DNA from: Artemia franciscana
Taxonomy: Eukaryota; Arthropoda; Branchiopoda; Anostraca; Artemiidae
Direction of reading: 5' to 3'
DNA: 64,000 nt
Assembly: GCF_032884065.1 (NCBI RefSeq)
Contig: NC_088867.1
Span: forward strand, 22,512,281-22,576,280
Shown here: in pieces, positions 32,970 to 43,560 of the stretch
Numbering within the stretch: the stretch's first letter is position 1
Layout of the letters: each line of letters opens with the position of its first letter
The notes under the pieces: generated by a model
Database searches by the model: none
Told to the model about the DNA's origin: nothing
The model's input: the letters and a program-made list of their open reading frames with translations, nothing else
Program-made: the position numbers and the translations under genes

Positions 32970-34029
32970 GCTCATTACACTAGATGTATTGTAATGCCAT
33001 CTATCTTATTAATTATTTTTCAGAGGGGAGGGTACGGGGAGCAGCATACTGCTTTCGCGACTTTAGATGCCTTTGAGTTCCAAATTAGCAAGGTGCTACC
33101 ACGAGTCTACATCCCATAGAGCACTGATCCGAGTACCGAAGACCCGAAGTTAGAAGCATTCTGTGAATTTAAGCAGTATGTTGATGCTGGAAGGACAAAC
33201 GGAACACCCTCCTCAGAATATTGGAAGACAATTATCTTTCTAATCATTGTCATGTAGCTGCAGTTGTTTGCTTAAATGATTTGAGTTATTTAACAGTTGT
33301 CATTTGTCCATTTTAAAATGTTTGCATAAATCAGCTCACAAAGAGTTGGAAACATTATAACATGTGCTGCTTACTCATGTAGCCAACTAAAGTATATACT
33401 TCCAACTGTCTTGTAAACAGCTATTGACGATAGATGACCTTTTCTTATTTAAAAGCATTTGATACACTAAGCCAGTGAAGAAGTCTCTGGTGAAATAAAC
33501 ATCGAAGAATCAAAGCTTCATCACTATCCTTCTCTGGTTGCGATTAATGAGTTGCGATTGTATTTTGTATTGTCTTGCACTTAATAATAAACTTTTCTCT
33601 CTCTCTCCGGTTGGCAACTATTAAAGAACACATTTGAGCCTTAGAGGCGAGATGAGAGGGAGGCGGAACCACGAATTCCAACTCCCTGTTACTCCTGGAA
33701 CATAATCTGATCAACTAGCAACTATAGTGACAAACAGATGCCACACTTTAACCCATAACAAGAAATAACAATTCAAATACAGTTTCAGAAGCCCAAGGAG
33801 TAGTATTGCAAGGTTTATCAAAACATTTCTTTACTATTTGAGGTAGATCTACACTACAAACCCAAAAATAGCTGAAAACAAGAACAAACAAGATAATTCG
33901 TAAAGTAGTTGATTGTAACAAGATTTTATCAGTACCACAAGGTTGGTATTCCATAATTTCTAAATTACAATCGCTTAATTAAAAATGAATAAAAATATTA
34001 CAACATTAGCAATTAAAAAGACTACATAC
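32970..34029. other. CLCA intron 7, last part
   Basis: Contains 'AATAATAAACTTTTCTCTC' with a CT microsatellite at about 33594-33608, which may be a LINE tail. No protein motif recognised. Confidence 0.5.
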
Positions 34030-34182
34030 CGGACCAGGACTTAGTATATTTGTCATGTATCTAAATGGCAGTCCGTTATCATAAGTCGAGTTTCCTCCAA
34101 ATTCACCCAGTCCAACGAGCACCGTTTTTGGCAAACTGCTTGACACCCAGTTTCTTAGTCTATCTTTCGTCGCCGCAAAAAC
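34030..34182 (-). CDS. CLCA: CLCA exon 7: VWA domain, first half
   Basis: Residues 339-389, phase 0 both sides; acceptor AATTTTAG, donor GTATGT. Encodes VFAATKDRLRNWVSSSLPKT then VLVGLGEFGGNSTYDNGLPF. It aligns with CLCA 'LF..Q.VE.GSWVGMV.FDS.A.....L' after the MIDAS loop. One N-glycosylation sequon (NST). Confidence 0.92.
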
Positions 34183-35099
34183 CTAAAATTGATACTTCTT
34201 GAAATATAAGAAATATCTTTGAAATCTCTTCTCTACTATAGCTCCCACCCCCATTCATATAGACCCACACACAGAAATGCTGACATAGACACACAAAGAA
34301 AAAGACACTTTCTTGCTGCTTTTCAGCAACAAAATCTTTCCTTGATCACATTTTACAGACAAAAACCTAACCTATCGCGATCTGAAACAACCCATTTCTA
34401 AATCGTTCCCTAAACTAGAGTACGCTCATCGCATTTGATCACCTAGAAACCATTTTAAATACTTTTTATACAGGTACTGTGTTCTATTTAAGACAGGCCC
34501 ACATTATCCGAGTCCTATAAGAGTGAAGGAAAAAAAGTACACAGTCCTTGCTATCTAGGGACAATATGGGTCTTCCTCATCTGTGTATTTGTGATATGGG
34601 GATAAGTGAACCGTAGTAAAATTTAGTGATAAGGTAGAACATCGTGGCATTTTTTAGCTGGCCGTAGAAAGCTACGGATTTTGAATAAGTTGGTACATTT
34701 ACAGTGTGAGTTTACAATCAAATAGTATCTAGAAGTTCTTGTGGGGGGGGGGGGGGGCTAGGGGGTAGAAGGCATGTGTTGTTAATATTAGTAACAAGTA
34801 TTTTCGGGTATCTACAAAAGTTCAAAATATTCAGTATAGTTCCAAATATTTTGAAGTTCGGAGTAATCTAAGACTCGTATTTGGTCATAGCTGTTGAGTT
34901 CGGCGTTTGTTGGTTCTCAACATTAAGTTAAATAGTTTGGTTTATTGGGTGATCTTTCGATAGTTACTGTTTCTTCCAGATGAATGAATTAAGTCTGAAT
35001 CGTATGACCATTTTCTCGATTAATTTATATTCCGTCGTGCACTTTGTTGTTTATACTGTATTTCTTGATGTGTAGTTTTTATTGACTAATGGCTATTAG
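34183..35099. other. CLCA intron 6, first part
   Basis: Includes a run of about 15 G at 34743-34757. No recognisable element. Confidence 0.6.
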
Positions 35100-35530
35100 A
35101 GCTTTCATTGTTCATAAATCCAATCTATGGAAACTATAATAGTTTTTTTTTTATGTTTTGCGATAAAAGTTTGACTTTCAAGTCGATTTTCGGAAATAAT
35201 CACAATTACAGTCGATTGTGAAAAAAGAAAAGAAAAAAAAGTGGCCTTGTTATTCATGATAACTCCTACGCAATTTACTTGCAATAACAATGAGCTTTCA
35301 TTGTTCATTGTTCATAAAGAGCTTTCTTCGTTCATAAGCCTCTTCTATGGAAACTATAATACTTTTCCTATATTTTGTGATCAAAGATTTACTTTTAAGT
35401 TGATTTTCGGAAATGACTACAATTACCTTCGATCACAAAAAAAAGCGAAAAAAGTGGCCTTGTTATTTATGATAGCTCCTGTGCAATTTGAATATAAATA
35501 CGTCAAATTTGAATACCGATATTGTCCTTA
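35100..35530. repeat. Tandem duplication, two units of about 220 bp
   Basis: 35101 and 35321 both begin GCTTTC..TGTTCATAA-type sequence. They continue with TCTATGGAAACTATAATA, GATTTTCGGAAAT and AAAGTGGCCTTGTTATT at matching offsets. About 80-85% identical by eye. The second unit is followed by diverged ends. Confidence 0.85.
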
Positions 35531-36270
35531 AGACGTCTACGAACACAAAAAGGCAAACTTAGGAGAATTGCTTTTACTTTCAACCAATTCCAGATGAGAT
35601 CCAACAAAAGCTTCATGTAGACATCCTGAAAAAAAGGACCATATCTGATCTTCCCCCACTCAGATGTCAGTTCTGATCCTCGAAAGGAAAACTTGCAACA
35701 CAAGCTCTTATTTCACACAATAATTCGGTTGAGATCAGACAGACTTTTTTGGCTCTTGTCCTTAGGACAAGAATGCCATATCCCCCTCCACCTAGATTCG
35801 GTCAAGTCTAGTTCTGGGCCACCTTTTATATACAAAGAATGTTTCAAAAAAGCTGATTCAGATCGAAAACTGCCAAAAACAAAAATTAAATTTCAAAGAA
35901 GAATTTTCCTTAAAAATTTCCTGAAAATTTAGAAGAAATGTAGAATTTTTTGTCTCTGGTTCTCGAAGAGGTGAAGAATTCCTTGTTTTACAATAGTCTG
36001 GAAAGAATTATCCAATTCAATAGTCTATACAATAGTCTGGAAAGAATGTTCTACAAGAATTATTGTTCTACAATAGCTGGTTTACTTCAAGAGCTAGGGC
36101 AGTTACTTTCACTTTTTGTTTATACTATTCAATATGCTAAGAAATAATATTATCTCTATTTTATGGTAAGTTACTTAGCAAACTTCATAATAACTTTTTC
36201 TTAGTTTCACAATCCTCACGTCATGACTTTTTTTTCTCAAAATTTACACGTTTTACCGTTTCAAAGCTAC
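35531..36270. other. CLCA intron 6, middle part
   Basis: Includes a short minisatellite at 35990-36085 built from 'CAATAGTCTGGAAAGAAT' and 'TTCTACAA' words. No coding motif. Confidence 0.6.
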
Positions 36271-36556
36271 GGACCCAAAGAATATGGGCAACTCACAAGA
36301 GTAGGAGTTTGCGGTAGTGACGACAAAAAAATCACCAACTGTTTGGCTTTTTTCAAGCTTCCCAATTGCGTTTCGTTCAGAAACTACGACAACACTTATC
36401 ACTACACTTATTTTTCAATTACACTAATATTGTCTTATTATTACTATGAAAAAATGAAAATAAACACCCAGCACTGGATGACGAGGATGATTTTTTTTTG
36501 TCGACAACCGTGCCAGTTCTCACTCTTATAAGCTATTCATTATCTTATAATGGACC
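36271..36556. mobile_element. MITE, family M1, copy 3
   Basis: Left end GGACCCAAAGAATATGGGCA then ACTCACAAGAGTAGGAGTTT and GACGACAAAAAAATC. The reverse complement of the right end reads GGTCCATTATAAGATAATGA then ATAGCTTATAAGAGTGAGAA and GTCGACAAAAAAAAATC. Inverted arms of about 65 bp; interior noncoding. Confidence 0.75.
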
Positions 36557-36853
36557 GTTGATCACGAAGGAAAGAATCACGTAAGCAGCATTGGTACTGC
36601 CACAAAACGACGACCTCCATGCAGCCTTGGAATTCTGGACTGGATACCACTGCTCTACATCATAAAAATACTATGGAATAAAAATCATCCTCAAATACCT
36701 CTTTTGAACACAAATTTAATACAACTTTTCTTACAAGGAATAAAATGACCAGTAAAGTTTTAGAACAAATACAAAACCTCCCGGAAGAATAAAAAATCCG
36801 GTTCATAATAGGAAAAACTAAAACTGAAAAAACAAAACTAACAGACTACTCAC
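36557..36853. other. CLCA intron 6, last part
   Basis: No recognisable feature. Confidence 0.5.
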
Positions 36854-37087
36854 ATTACTTGCTGCATTTTCTGAAGAAGTGTCGACCAATATATATACAA
36901 CCGGTGTCCGGAACGCGGGCTTAACAACACTGAACGTTGGATCTCCAGGGAATGAAAGTATCGGCGATCTTCCTCTATAGTCTGGATGGTTCTTTATCAT
37001 TTGCCAGGCGCTAAGTTCATTGCAAAAATAGTTATGACGATTTTTCGATGTTTTGTCATGAGTTTCATCGTCGCAAAAATGGTTGAC
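36854..37087 (-). CDS. CLCA: CLCA exon 6: Cys segment and start of VWA domain
   Basis: Residues 261-338, phase 0 both sides; acceptor TATTTAG, donor GTGAGT. Encodes VNHFCDDETHDKTSKNRHNY FCNELSAW, matching the CLCA 'V.FC....HN..APN.QN..C....W.VI' segment. Then PTFSVVKPAFRTPVVYILVD TSSE, the first VWA strand. The MIDAS motif DxSxS reads D329-T-S331-S-E333: the last Ser is Glu. With the losses in exon 8 the metal site is broken. Confidence 0.93.
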
Positions 37088-38233
37088 CTAAATAAATACA
37101 AATATAAAGTAACTTATTTTGGAAGTTGATAAAATAAGTTTTAAAAATTAACTCTGAATTTTTTATACTTGTTCGCAACTGTTGTTTAAAAACAAAGCTA
37201 TTATTAGACAAATTACAGAGTAATTTTGTTAGCTCTATTGGCCTTTTTCATCCTTCTTACACTAGGAGATAACAAGATATAGTTCCAGAAGAAAATCTTG
37301 CGCAAAAATTTAGTAAATTTTATTTTATGCCTGAAAAACATCTGTCTTTTCCATGTAATTAAAAATTTGGTGCTTTACATGATCCTTGGACTTCCCAACG
37401 AAGAAGTGCAGATACTAAGTCTAAAACCCCTACCCTCTCTGAGGGTTGTTCAGAAAGCTAAACGATAGTAATGTGTGTTCGCTGGGAAGGCGAAACTTCT
37501 CAGCCTTTACAACACCATGTTGAATTAAATATCTTCATAATAAACATTACTATTAGCTCTCAAATAGAATCTCATCGTCATTGGGGAGGAGAAAAGGGGT
37601 TGGGTACATAATTTACTTGATTAGCATATCAAACCAAGAAAAAAAAAGACAAACCAAAGCTTGCTTTGACTGAAAAACTCCAATATGAACTGAGATATTC
37701 GTATGGGTGACTTTAGTTATTACCCTCCCTCTATAGGAGATCAACGACACGATGGGGTTGCCAATTCTGTTCATTATACTAACAGATATTGGCAATGAAT
37801 CTATTCCATTTCATTCTGATCATCCAATGCAGGGAGGGAGGTGGGAAAAATCTTTCCATGAGATCCATCCCAATAAAAACTTATAAACAATAACGGTTCA
37901 AAATGCATTACGTCCTAATCTAACCACAACCTCAGGCCAGACTTGTTTGTATATATGATGTTAAATACATATGATGCATAAAACAATAAGTATTAATCTC
38001 AAAAACTATTTTGCGCTTTAAAATGATTTGTTTAGACTGAACATTGGTCTATAACAGTCTGAGTCCTTATCGTTGAATCTCATTAAGAAAAAGAATAGCT
38101 GAAAGGAGCATTTGAGGGAGGACTGAAATTGTCGCCGTCCAAACTTATAAACAATAATTATTTATAACTGACGTCAGTACACTCATATATTTAAAACACA
38201 CCAAAATGGAAAAAAATAATGAAATACACTTAC
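37088..38233. other. CLCA intron 5
   Basis: 1.1 kb, AT-rich; no element recognised. Confidence 0.6.
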
Positions 38234-38360
38234 ACTGTCAAGGTATGACAAATACAGAAGTGAAGTATTTGCCGATTGTATTTCATCAGGAAGAAAAGAG
38301 CAATAGTCGATGAAACTGAGGGAGCAACCTTCATTAAAAATTGGATTTCCGCTTAGGTCA
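38234..38360 (-). CDS. CLCA: CLCA exon 5: Cys-rich end of the N-terminal domain
   Basis: Residues 218 (split Tyr) to 260; entry phase 2, exit phase 0; acceptor CATTTTTTAG, donor GTAAGT. Encodes FNEGCSLSFIDYCSFLPDEI then ANTSLLYLSYLDS. It matches CLCA 'YEKGCEF........ASIMF.Q..DSV', the segment linking the protease-like domain to VWA. Cys222-type positions are kept, and there is one NTS sequon. Confidence 0.92.
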
Positions 38361-39782
38361 CTAAAAAATGAAAAATATGTTTAAATTTTTATTTCACGAG
38401 AAAAGTATAAATATATTATTCAAAAAAACTGTACTAGATTCTTGTGGAAATTTAGATTGCGTGGACATAATCTATTTTGAAGAAGGTACCACAACCCATA
38501 GCTGGACTATTTATTATGGTTCTATTTATAAATTTATATCAGATCGAGGAAAAAGAAGTAAATGTTGAGTATTTAAGGCTAAAATTAACTTAAAACAAAC
38601 TAAAATATTTTTTTTAAATTACTTTAAATATGAAAACATAAAAATCAAAATAGTATCCTTAATAGAAGTTGGTTCTATCCGGAGGGAAGAATTTGCTTTG
38701 CAAAAAAAAACAAAAAAAAACAGAACCCTGACTACCAGTAATTTTCCCCCGGTAGCGCTGCGCCTAGCTATCTTTGAAATTTTAGATGTTCCCTCTTCTG
38801 TTCAGAGTTACATGACAACCCTAGTGAAATGTAACTACGTATAATTAATTAAGTGTTCTGGTGTTCTGCTTATTTTACCCCTCAAGAAAATCAGTTTTTA
38901 AATGCACTTGACTGAATTTCTTATTTGAAATTATAAGTGAAGTAACCAGTAATCAGACACAACTTATTCTCTTGATATATTGCGGGATAATATGCAGAAC
39001 ATTTATAAAGTACAGCGTCTCTACCAATGGCTTGTCGAGTGGAGTCTCTCTAGTCTAGGGTGCGTTCCAGAAGTTCTAGTCTAAGTCTAAGGCACGTTTA
39101 AGTTTAAGGCACATTCCAATCTAAGGCACGTTTCAGAAGCCAATTATCTTTAGCAAACATTTTAGATTTGGTGTGGATTGCATTCTCACATGGTACGATT
39201 TTATTTGCGCTCATAATGATTACTTCTTTCCTAAAATTATAGCTCCTTCTAGGCTTGGAATATTAACAATATATCCAAATGTTTTATTACACAGTGTTTT
39301 GGAACGAAATTATAGAAACATTTAATCATTATTAATGTACACTTGCTGACGATTCTCGTCGATTCTTTGATAAGTACAAAATAGATGGTAGCATTGTATT
39401 ACCATTTACAGGCTACCTACTGAATTTCAGAGCTACCTACTAATTTTGTCTATATCCCACGAAACACGCTAGGTTTCTAGTGACGTTAGCATCTTTTGGA
39501 AAACGAACAGCTCATCGTGCATTCAAATTTTTTCTTTTTGACTTCGAGAAGAGCTTCATTTCAAATACTACAAAATTTGGTACTTGATTGATGTTTTAGG
39601 CTTCCAAGAGAAGAAGCTTCATCGCTTGCTTTACTTTTTGAGAACAGTTGGGTAGACCAGTTTAAATATAGCCTATAAAAGACACAAAAATTCCTACTTC
39701 AACGAACATGAAGATCAAGAATTCGGTACAATAGCACATCACGAATGAATTAGTTGAAAAAATTAAAATAAATTTTACTTAC
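38361..39782. other. CLCA intron 4
   Basis: Includes a short degenerate minisatellite at 39050-39140 ('TCTAAGGCACGTT' three times, with variants). Otherwise AT-rich with no recognised element. Confidence 0.6.
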
Positions 39783-39972
39783 TAATCATAGTATCCAAAT
39801 TTTCCTGTCATGGGTTTATCAGAGCACCCTGTAGCTTTCCATTCAGCAGTATTATCTGAGGTCGCTTCAATTGTAGGAAACCGTGAAAACGATTGGGTCC
39901 CATCCCTTACAATGCCATACTCTTCGAAAAGACCCCATCTATAGATAGACCACTCTTGCACGACAACCTTAC
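39783..39972 (-). CDS. CLCA: CLCA exon 4: zinc-protease motif region, motif degenerate
   Basis: Residues 155 (split Ser) to 217; entry phase 1, exit phase 2; acceptor CTATTTAG, donor GTAAGT. Encodes VVVQEWSIYRWGLFEEYG, equivalent to the CLCA signature 'FVHEWAHLRWGVFDEYN'. The zinc-binding HExxH is Q160-E161-W-S-I164, so both His ligands are missing. The third-ligand Asp (HExxHxxxGxxD) is Glu171. The surrounding RWG.F.EY frame is conserved, so this is not a misaligned exon. CLCA proteins normally self-cleave with this site; this one probably cannot. Confidence 0.94.
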
Positions 39973-40264
39973 CTAAATAGATAATTATTGTTAGGCACAT
40001 AGTAGCGGAACACAACCACAGTAGAAAAGCTTCCAAACTAACGTTTTACCTTGCTATCTCACGTAAATGCTTATCAATAGCCTTAGATGATAACTATGAA
40101 GTAAAATACGAGAAATCGACCATTCCTAGATATGAAATACAAGACTAAACATTAGCTGTGAAGGAAGATTGAAACAATCTAGTTCATATCCTATTCATTT
40201 GGGAGAAAAATAGAAAAGAAAAAAAGAAAATAGTAAAAAATGAGTGAAAGATTATAAAACTCAC
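39973..40264. other. CLCA intron 3
   Basis: Shortest intron, 292 bp, nothing within it recognised. Confidence 0.8.
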
Positions 40265-40416
40265 TTGGATTCTTCTGCTCTGTCCATCTGGAGATGTACT
40301 CTGGACTTAGGAAGATATACTGCCCCTGACTTCCACAGTAACTAACCTTCTGTGTGAATGGCGCAATATAGTCTTTGAATTCAAAAACTCGGATATCAGA
40401 AGAAGAAAAGCTTTCA
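40265..40416 (-). CDS. CLCA: CLCA exon 3: N-terminal domain
   Basis: Residues 104 (split Asp) to 154 plus one base; entry phase 2, exit phase 1; donor GTGAGT. Two AGs are near the acceptor. Only the second (TTTTGATTCTAG) keeps frame; the first would give an immediate stop. Encodes SDIRVFEFKDYIAPFTQKVS then YCGSQGQYIFLSPEYISRW, matching CLCA 'ADV.V......D.PYT.Q...CGE.GE.IHLTPDFI'. The conserved CG turn is present. Confidence 0.9.
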
Positions 40417-41002
40417 CTAGAATCAAAATATCCTGAATTATATTAATGTTTCAATTATTATTTTTATTCAGTCAATCTTCTTAATTCAAACTTCAAAGTT
40501 TACTCAGAACAAAGAGGCAGAAAATATGCATCGAATCAAAAAATTATTCGTCTCTTCAAGCCCAAAAAGATTTCAGGGATCTAGGAATAATATAGTTTTA
40601 AAAACACTGGTCTTATCCAAAGCCAAAATATTTTGACACCTATAAAGACTAAATCAAGCCCCCAAGCCCGCAAAATAAAAAAGACCGAGCATTGGCTATG
40701 TCTTTTGGTGATAGATCATGATCATTTTTCTTTGTGTTCGATGCAAAAACAGATAAAATGTTACTTCGTTTTCTTAAAAGTTTAGCTGCTCAAATTTTTG
40801 AGTTTTTTTGTCAGTGCTGGCAGCTCAGTGAAAATCACAAACATTTATTTAATACAAAGTTAAGGGCATATTTATTAAGGTGTATTTTTTTTTAATTTAA
40901 TTACTAATATTAGCAGCCAAGTTTCTAGTGAAGCAGGACTTAGTATTCCGCGGGGATGAAGAGAGCCATAACTCGAATCAGAACAAAATTTTTTTCGAGC
41001 TA
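40417..41002. other. CLCA intron 2, first part
   Basis: AT-rich DNA, no recognisable element. Confidence 0.6.
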
Positions 41003-41110
41003 CTTGAATTGATGGGAGAAATGGAATAAGATTCTATGACTTTTAAGGGGTGTTTCTCCCTATTTTCTAAAATAAGGCAAATTTTCTCAGGCTTGAATTG
41101 ATGGGAGAAA
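41003..41110. mobile_element. 70-bp insert between 19-bp direct repeats
   Basis: CTTGAATTGATGGGAGAAA occurs exactly at 41003-41021 and 41092-41110. Between them lie 70 bp that match the R1 repeat at 43583-43645 ('GATTCTATGACTTTTAAGG', 'TGTTTCTCCCTATTTTCTA', 'AATAAGGCAAATTTTCTCAG'). The layout is that of an inserted fragment with target-site duplication, or of a repair insertion. Confidence 0.85.
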
Positions 41111-41769
41111 ATCTTCAATATCGAGAGATATTTGGGAGGTATTAGATATAGAGAGACACTGTAGGAGGTATTAGAGAGATACTCTATATTTGTATTACTT
41201 TTAATAACCATAAAGTACCGTTCAACATCGACTATCAGAATTGCGTTCGATTAAACAAACTTAGTCAACTAAAAAGTCTACTTTTTTCACTTTTAGCGTT
41301 TAATTTGCCAGAAAGTGAACTAAGAAAGCTTACCAGGCTTTTGAAAACAGAACGGAAAGCTTGGCAGAAATTTCGAGTTTACTATAGCGTTATCCGTAAA
41401 AAAGTTAGGAATAGACCATCAGGCTCAGGAAGGTGAGGCCTGTAATAGTAAAAATAATGAAGAAGGTGGAAATCAATACTTTTTTGAAAAATTTACCCCT
41501 CTTATTTCCTTTTATAAGAGGAGAATTAAACTCCTAAATCAAAAATACAGTCTCTGAGTAAATGCTTTTAATAAACAGCTGGACTGTCCAATCTGGAAAA
41601 CCCTAAATGAATCATCATATTTTACAAGAGCCAAGATTTTTACCATAGAGGCAAGCATAAGCTGTCGAGTTCAAATTTATTGCCAGAGATTCCTTTAGAT
41701 ACCTAGCAACGAAGAATTCTTAATAGTAGCGTCATAGTCTACTTTTTAGTTCAGTAAGAATGCGTTTGT

Positions 41770-41770
<1 letters not shown>
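41111..41770. other. CLCA intron 2, middle part
   Basis: Short AG/TA-rich minisatellite at 41140-41195 ('GGTATTAGA' words); otherwise unrecognised. Confidence 0.5.

Positions 41771-41800
<30 letters not shown>
41771..41800. repeat. Poly-A run of 30
   Basis: Uninterrupted A30; may be the tail of a retroposed insert, but no body is recognisable upstream. Confidence 0.95.
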
Positions 41801-41803
<3 letters not shown>

Positions 41804-41887
41804 AAGTTAACTGAGAATTACAATAAAGACAGCAAAATCTAGTTATTAGTTAACTAATAAAATAAAACGAACGAGGCTCAAGGCATA

Positions 41888-42198
41888 TTCAGAAGCGTAA
41901 TTTTGTCAAAATGCTGAGGAGGGGGGGGGAGGCTGGAGCCAATTTTCCCAAATCAATTGAAAATGACTATGAAAACCAAAAATGAGCCATACATTACCAT
42001 AAAGGCTAAAATATACTAAAGAAAACTAACCTGTTTATCAGCATACTTCTGTTATGCATGCTTATCTTACTTCTGACAATATTTTTTGCAGAAACTAAAT
42101 TTCAGTTGAGGGGGGAGGGAAAGAGGCCCGGAAAGGCGCAAACTTGAGTCTGGAGGAGACAGTTGCCTTCCTGTCCCATTGCAAGTTACGCTCCTGAG
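41888..42198. mobile_element. MITE with TTCAGAAGCGTAATTT-type ends
   Basis: Left end TTCAGAAGCGTAATTT; the reverse complement of the right end reads CTCAGGAGCGTAACTT (13 of 16 match). Length 311 bp with G-rich tracts just inside both ends; noncoding. Confidence 0.6.
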
Positions 42199-42503
42199 TT
42201 GCTGGATAATGGAGCGAGCCAGTTCAGCTGGATCCATGGGACAAATATATCAGGTACCAGTTTTGAATCACCCTGGCTTAACTGTCTATATACTAAGGCC
42301 ACATCCACGGTTTTACTGGGAGGGGGGGCATTCTCGTTTAGGAGGTGGGGGTTAAAACAAACTTTGCAAGACGCGCCAAAAATTTGTGTATCTGTATTTT
42401 CTTTTTTTTAATTTTTAACTAGTCGGCGAAAAACTTTGAGAGGAGGGAGTTCAAACCAGGTCATCGTACTATAGATCCTGAATAAGACTAAAATGATACT
42501 TAC
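42199..42503. other. CLCA intron 2, last part
   Basis: G-rich tract at 42320-42330 and AT-rich DNA; nothing else recognised. Confidence 0.5.
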
Positions 42504-42640
42504 TCAATGGCATCAGAATAGTCATAGTCAGTGCCAGGAGCTCCTTGCCAGGTGCTTGGGATTAATATCTTCACATCTTTGAAATAAAAGTACCTGTCAG
42601 AAGCGTCGTATAGCGACCGTGAGGCACCAGAAATCAATTC
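42504..42640 (-). CDS. CLCA: CLCA exon 2: N-terminal domain
   Basis: Residues 59-103 plus two bases; entry phase 0, exit phase 2; acceptor CTATCTTTAG, donor GTAAGT. Encodes ELISGASRSLYDASDRYFYF then KDVKILIPSTW, a strong match to CLCA 'M...ASPYLFEATGKRFYFK NVSILIPETW'. The conserved RxFYFK and ILIP.TW blocks make this one of the clearest family signatures in the window. Confidence 0.95.
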
Positions 42641-42910
42641 CTAAAGATAGAAAAACCAATTTATGATTTTTCCCACAATAGATCAATTTATCGACATATT
42701 GTATTAAGCATGGATAGGTGTTATAATTAATTATTTAAAGAAATGAATTGAAACGGTCCAAAAATCATTTCAGATCTTCTGCTTTTCTACAATTAGCCAA
42801 ACACTTGCAAAACCACAGGTTTTATCACTATCTTAGCTCTATGACTATCTACCTTGGTTCTACTGCCCTAGGAATGGTGCAAGGATGATAAATAGACATA
42901 TCTATTAACT
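42641..42910. other. CLCA intron 1, 3'-most segment
   Basis: Resembles the sequence at 49610-49700 ('CATGACTATCTACCTTGGTT' against 'CATGACTATTTACCTTAGTT'), so it may be the outer part of the foldback element below or a related copy. Confidence 0.45.
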
Positions 42911-43261
42911 AATGAGCTAAAACATTTTTATACAATCCTAATAAGGGGGGGGGGGATTAATGCCAGGTTTGCTTCTCACTTGATGCCCACAACTACTTGA
43001 TTTTAATCCAAAAGTTTTAATTCGGCCTTGACCGATTCCGCTGATTTTTGAATTAAAATGGATTAGTTGTGGGCATCAAGCCATGGCTAATTGTGGAAAA
43101 AGTCAAGATAGATAGTAATTCTGAATTAAAATCAAATAGTTGTGGACATCAGGCCATGACTAATTGTTGAAAAGCCAAGACAGATAGTCCAATTGAGTGA
43201 GAAGCAAACCTGGCATTAATCCCACCTTACTATTATTGTATAAAAATGATGTTAGTTCATT
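42911..43261. mobile_element. Foldback/MITE element with long inverted arms
   Basis: Arms 42911-42980 and 43196-43261 are inverted copies with a perfect 27-bp core (42954-42980 against 43196-43222) containing TAATGCCAGGTTTGCTTCTC. The left arm carries an 11-G run. The interior has two direct copies of about 80 bp ('TAGTTGTGGGCATCAAGCCA' and 'TAGTTGTGGACATCAGGCCA'). A related but degraded copy lies at 49600-49850. Confidence 0.85.
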
Positions 43262-43560
43262 TGTCAGAAATGTTGGATTGATTTATCAGGTAGCATTTTG
43301 GTCTCGCGAGCTATAATACCAATAGTGAGTAATATACAATGGACTTTTAATTTCCGTTAGAATAAGCCCTCTTGTAACATTCTAGGACCCCTGGGTCGAT
43401 ATGATCACCCCTGGGAAAAAACAACAACAAAAACAAATGAACAAACAACCAAATAAAGACACATCCTTGATCTGTCTTCTGGCAAAAAATACGAAATTCC
43501 ACATTTTTGCAGATAGGAGCTTGAAACTTATACAGTAGTGTTTCTGATACGCTGAATCTA
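43262..43560. other. Intron 1 segment between foldback and R1 block
   Basis: The end (43440-43560) includes the R1-type words 'GATCTGTCTTCTGGCAAAAA' and 'ATAGGAGCTTGAAACTTATA', so R1 sequence probably starts here. Confidence 0.5.

Noticed and set aside
40417-40432. Upstream acceptor for exon 3 (AATTCAG)
   Set aside because: It would put TGA three codons into the exon; the next AG keeps the frame.
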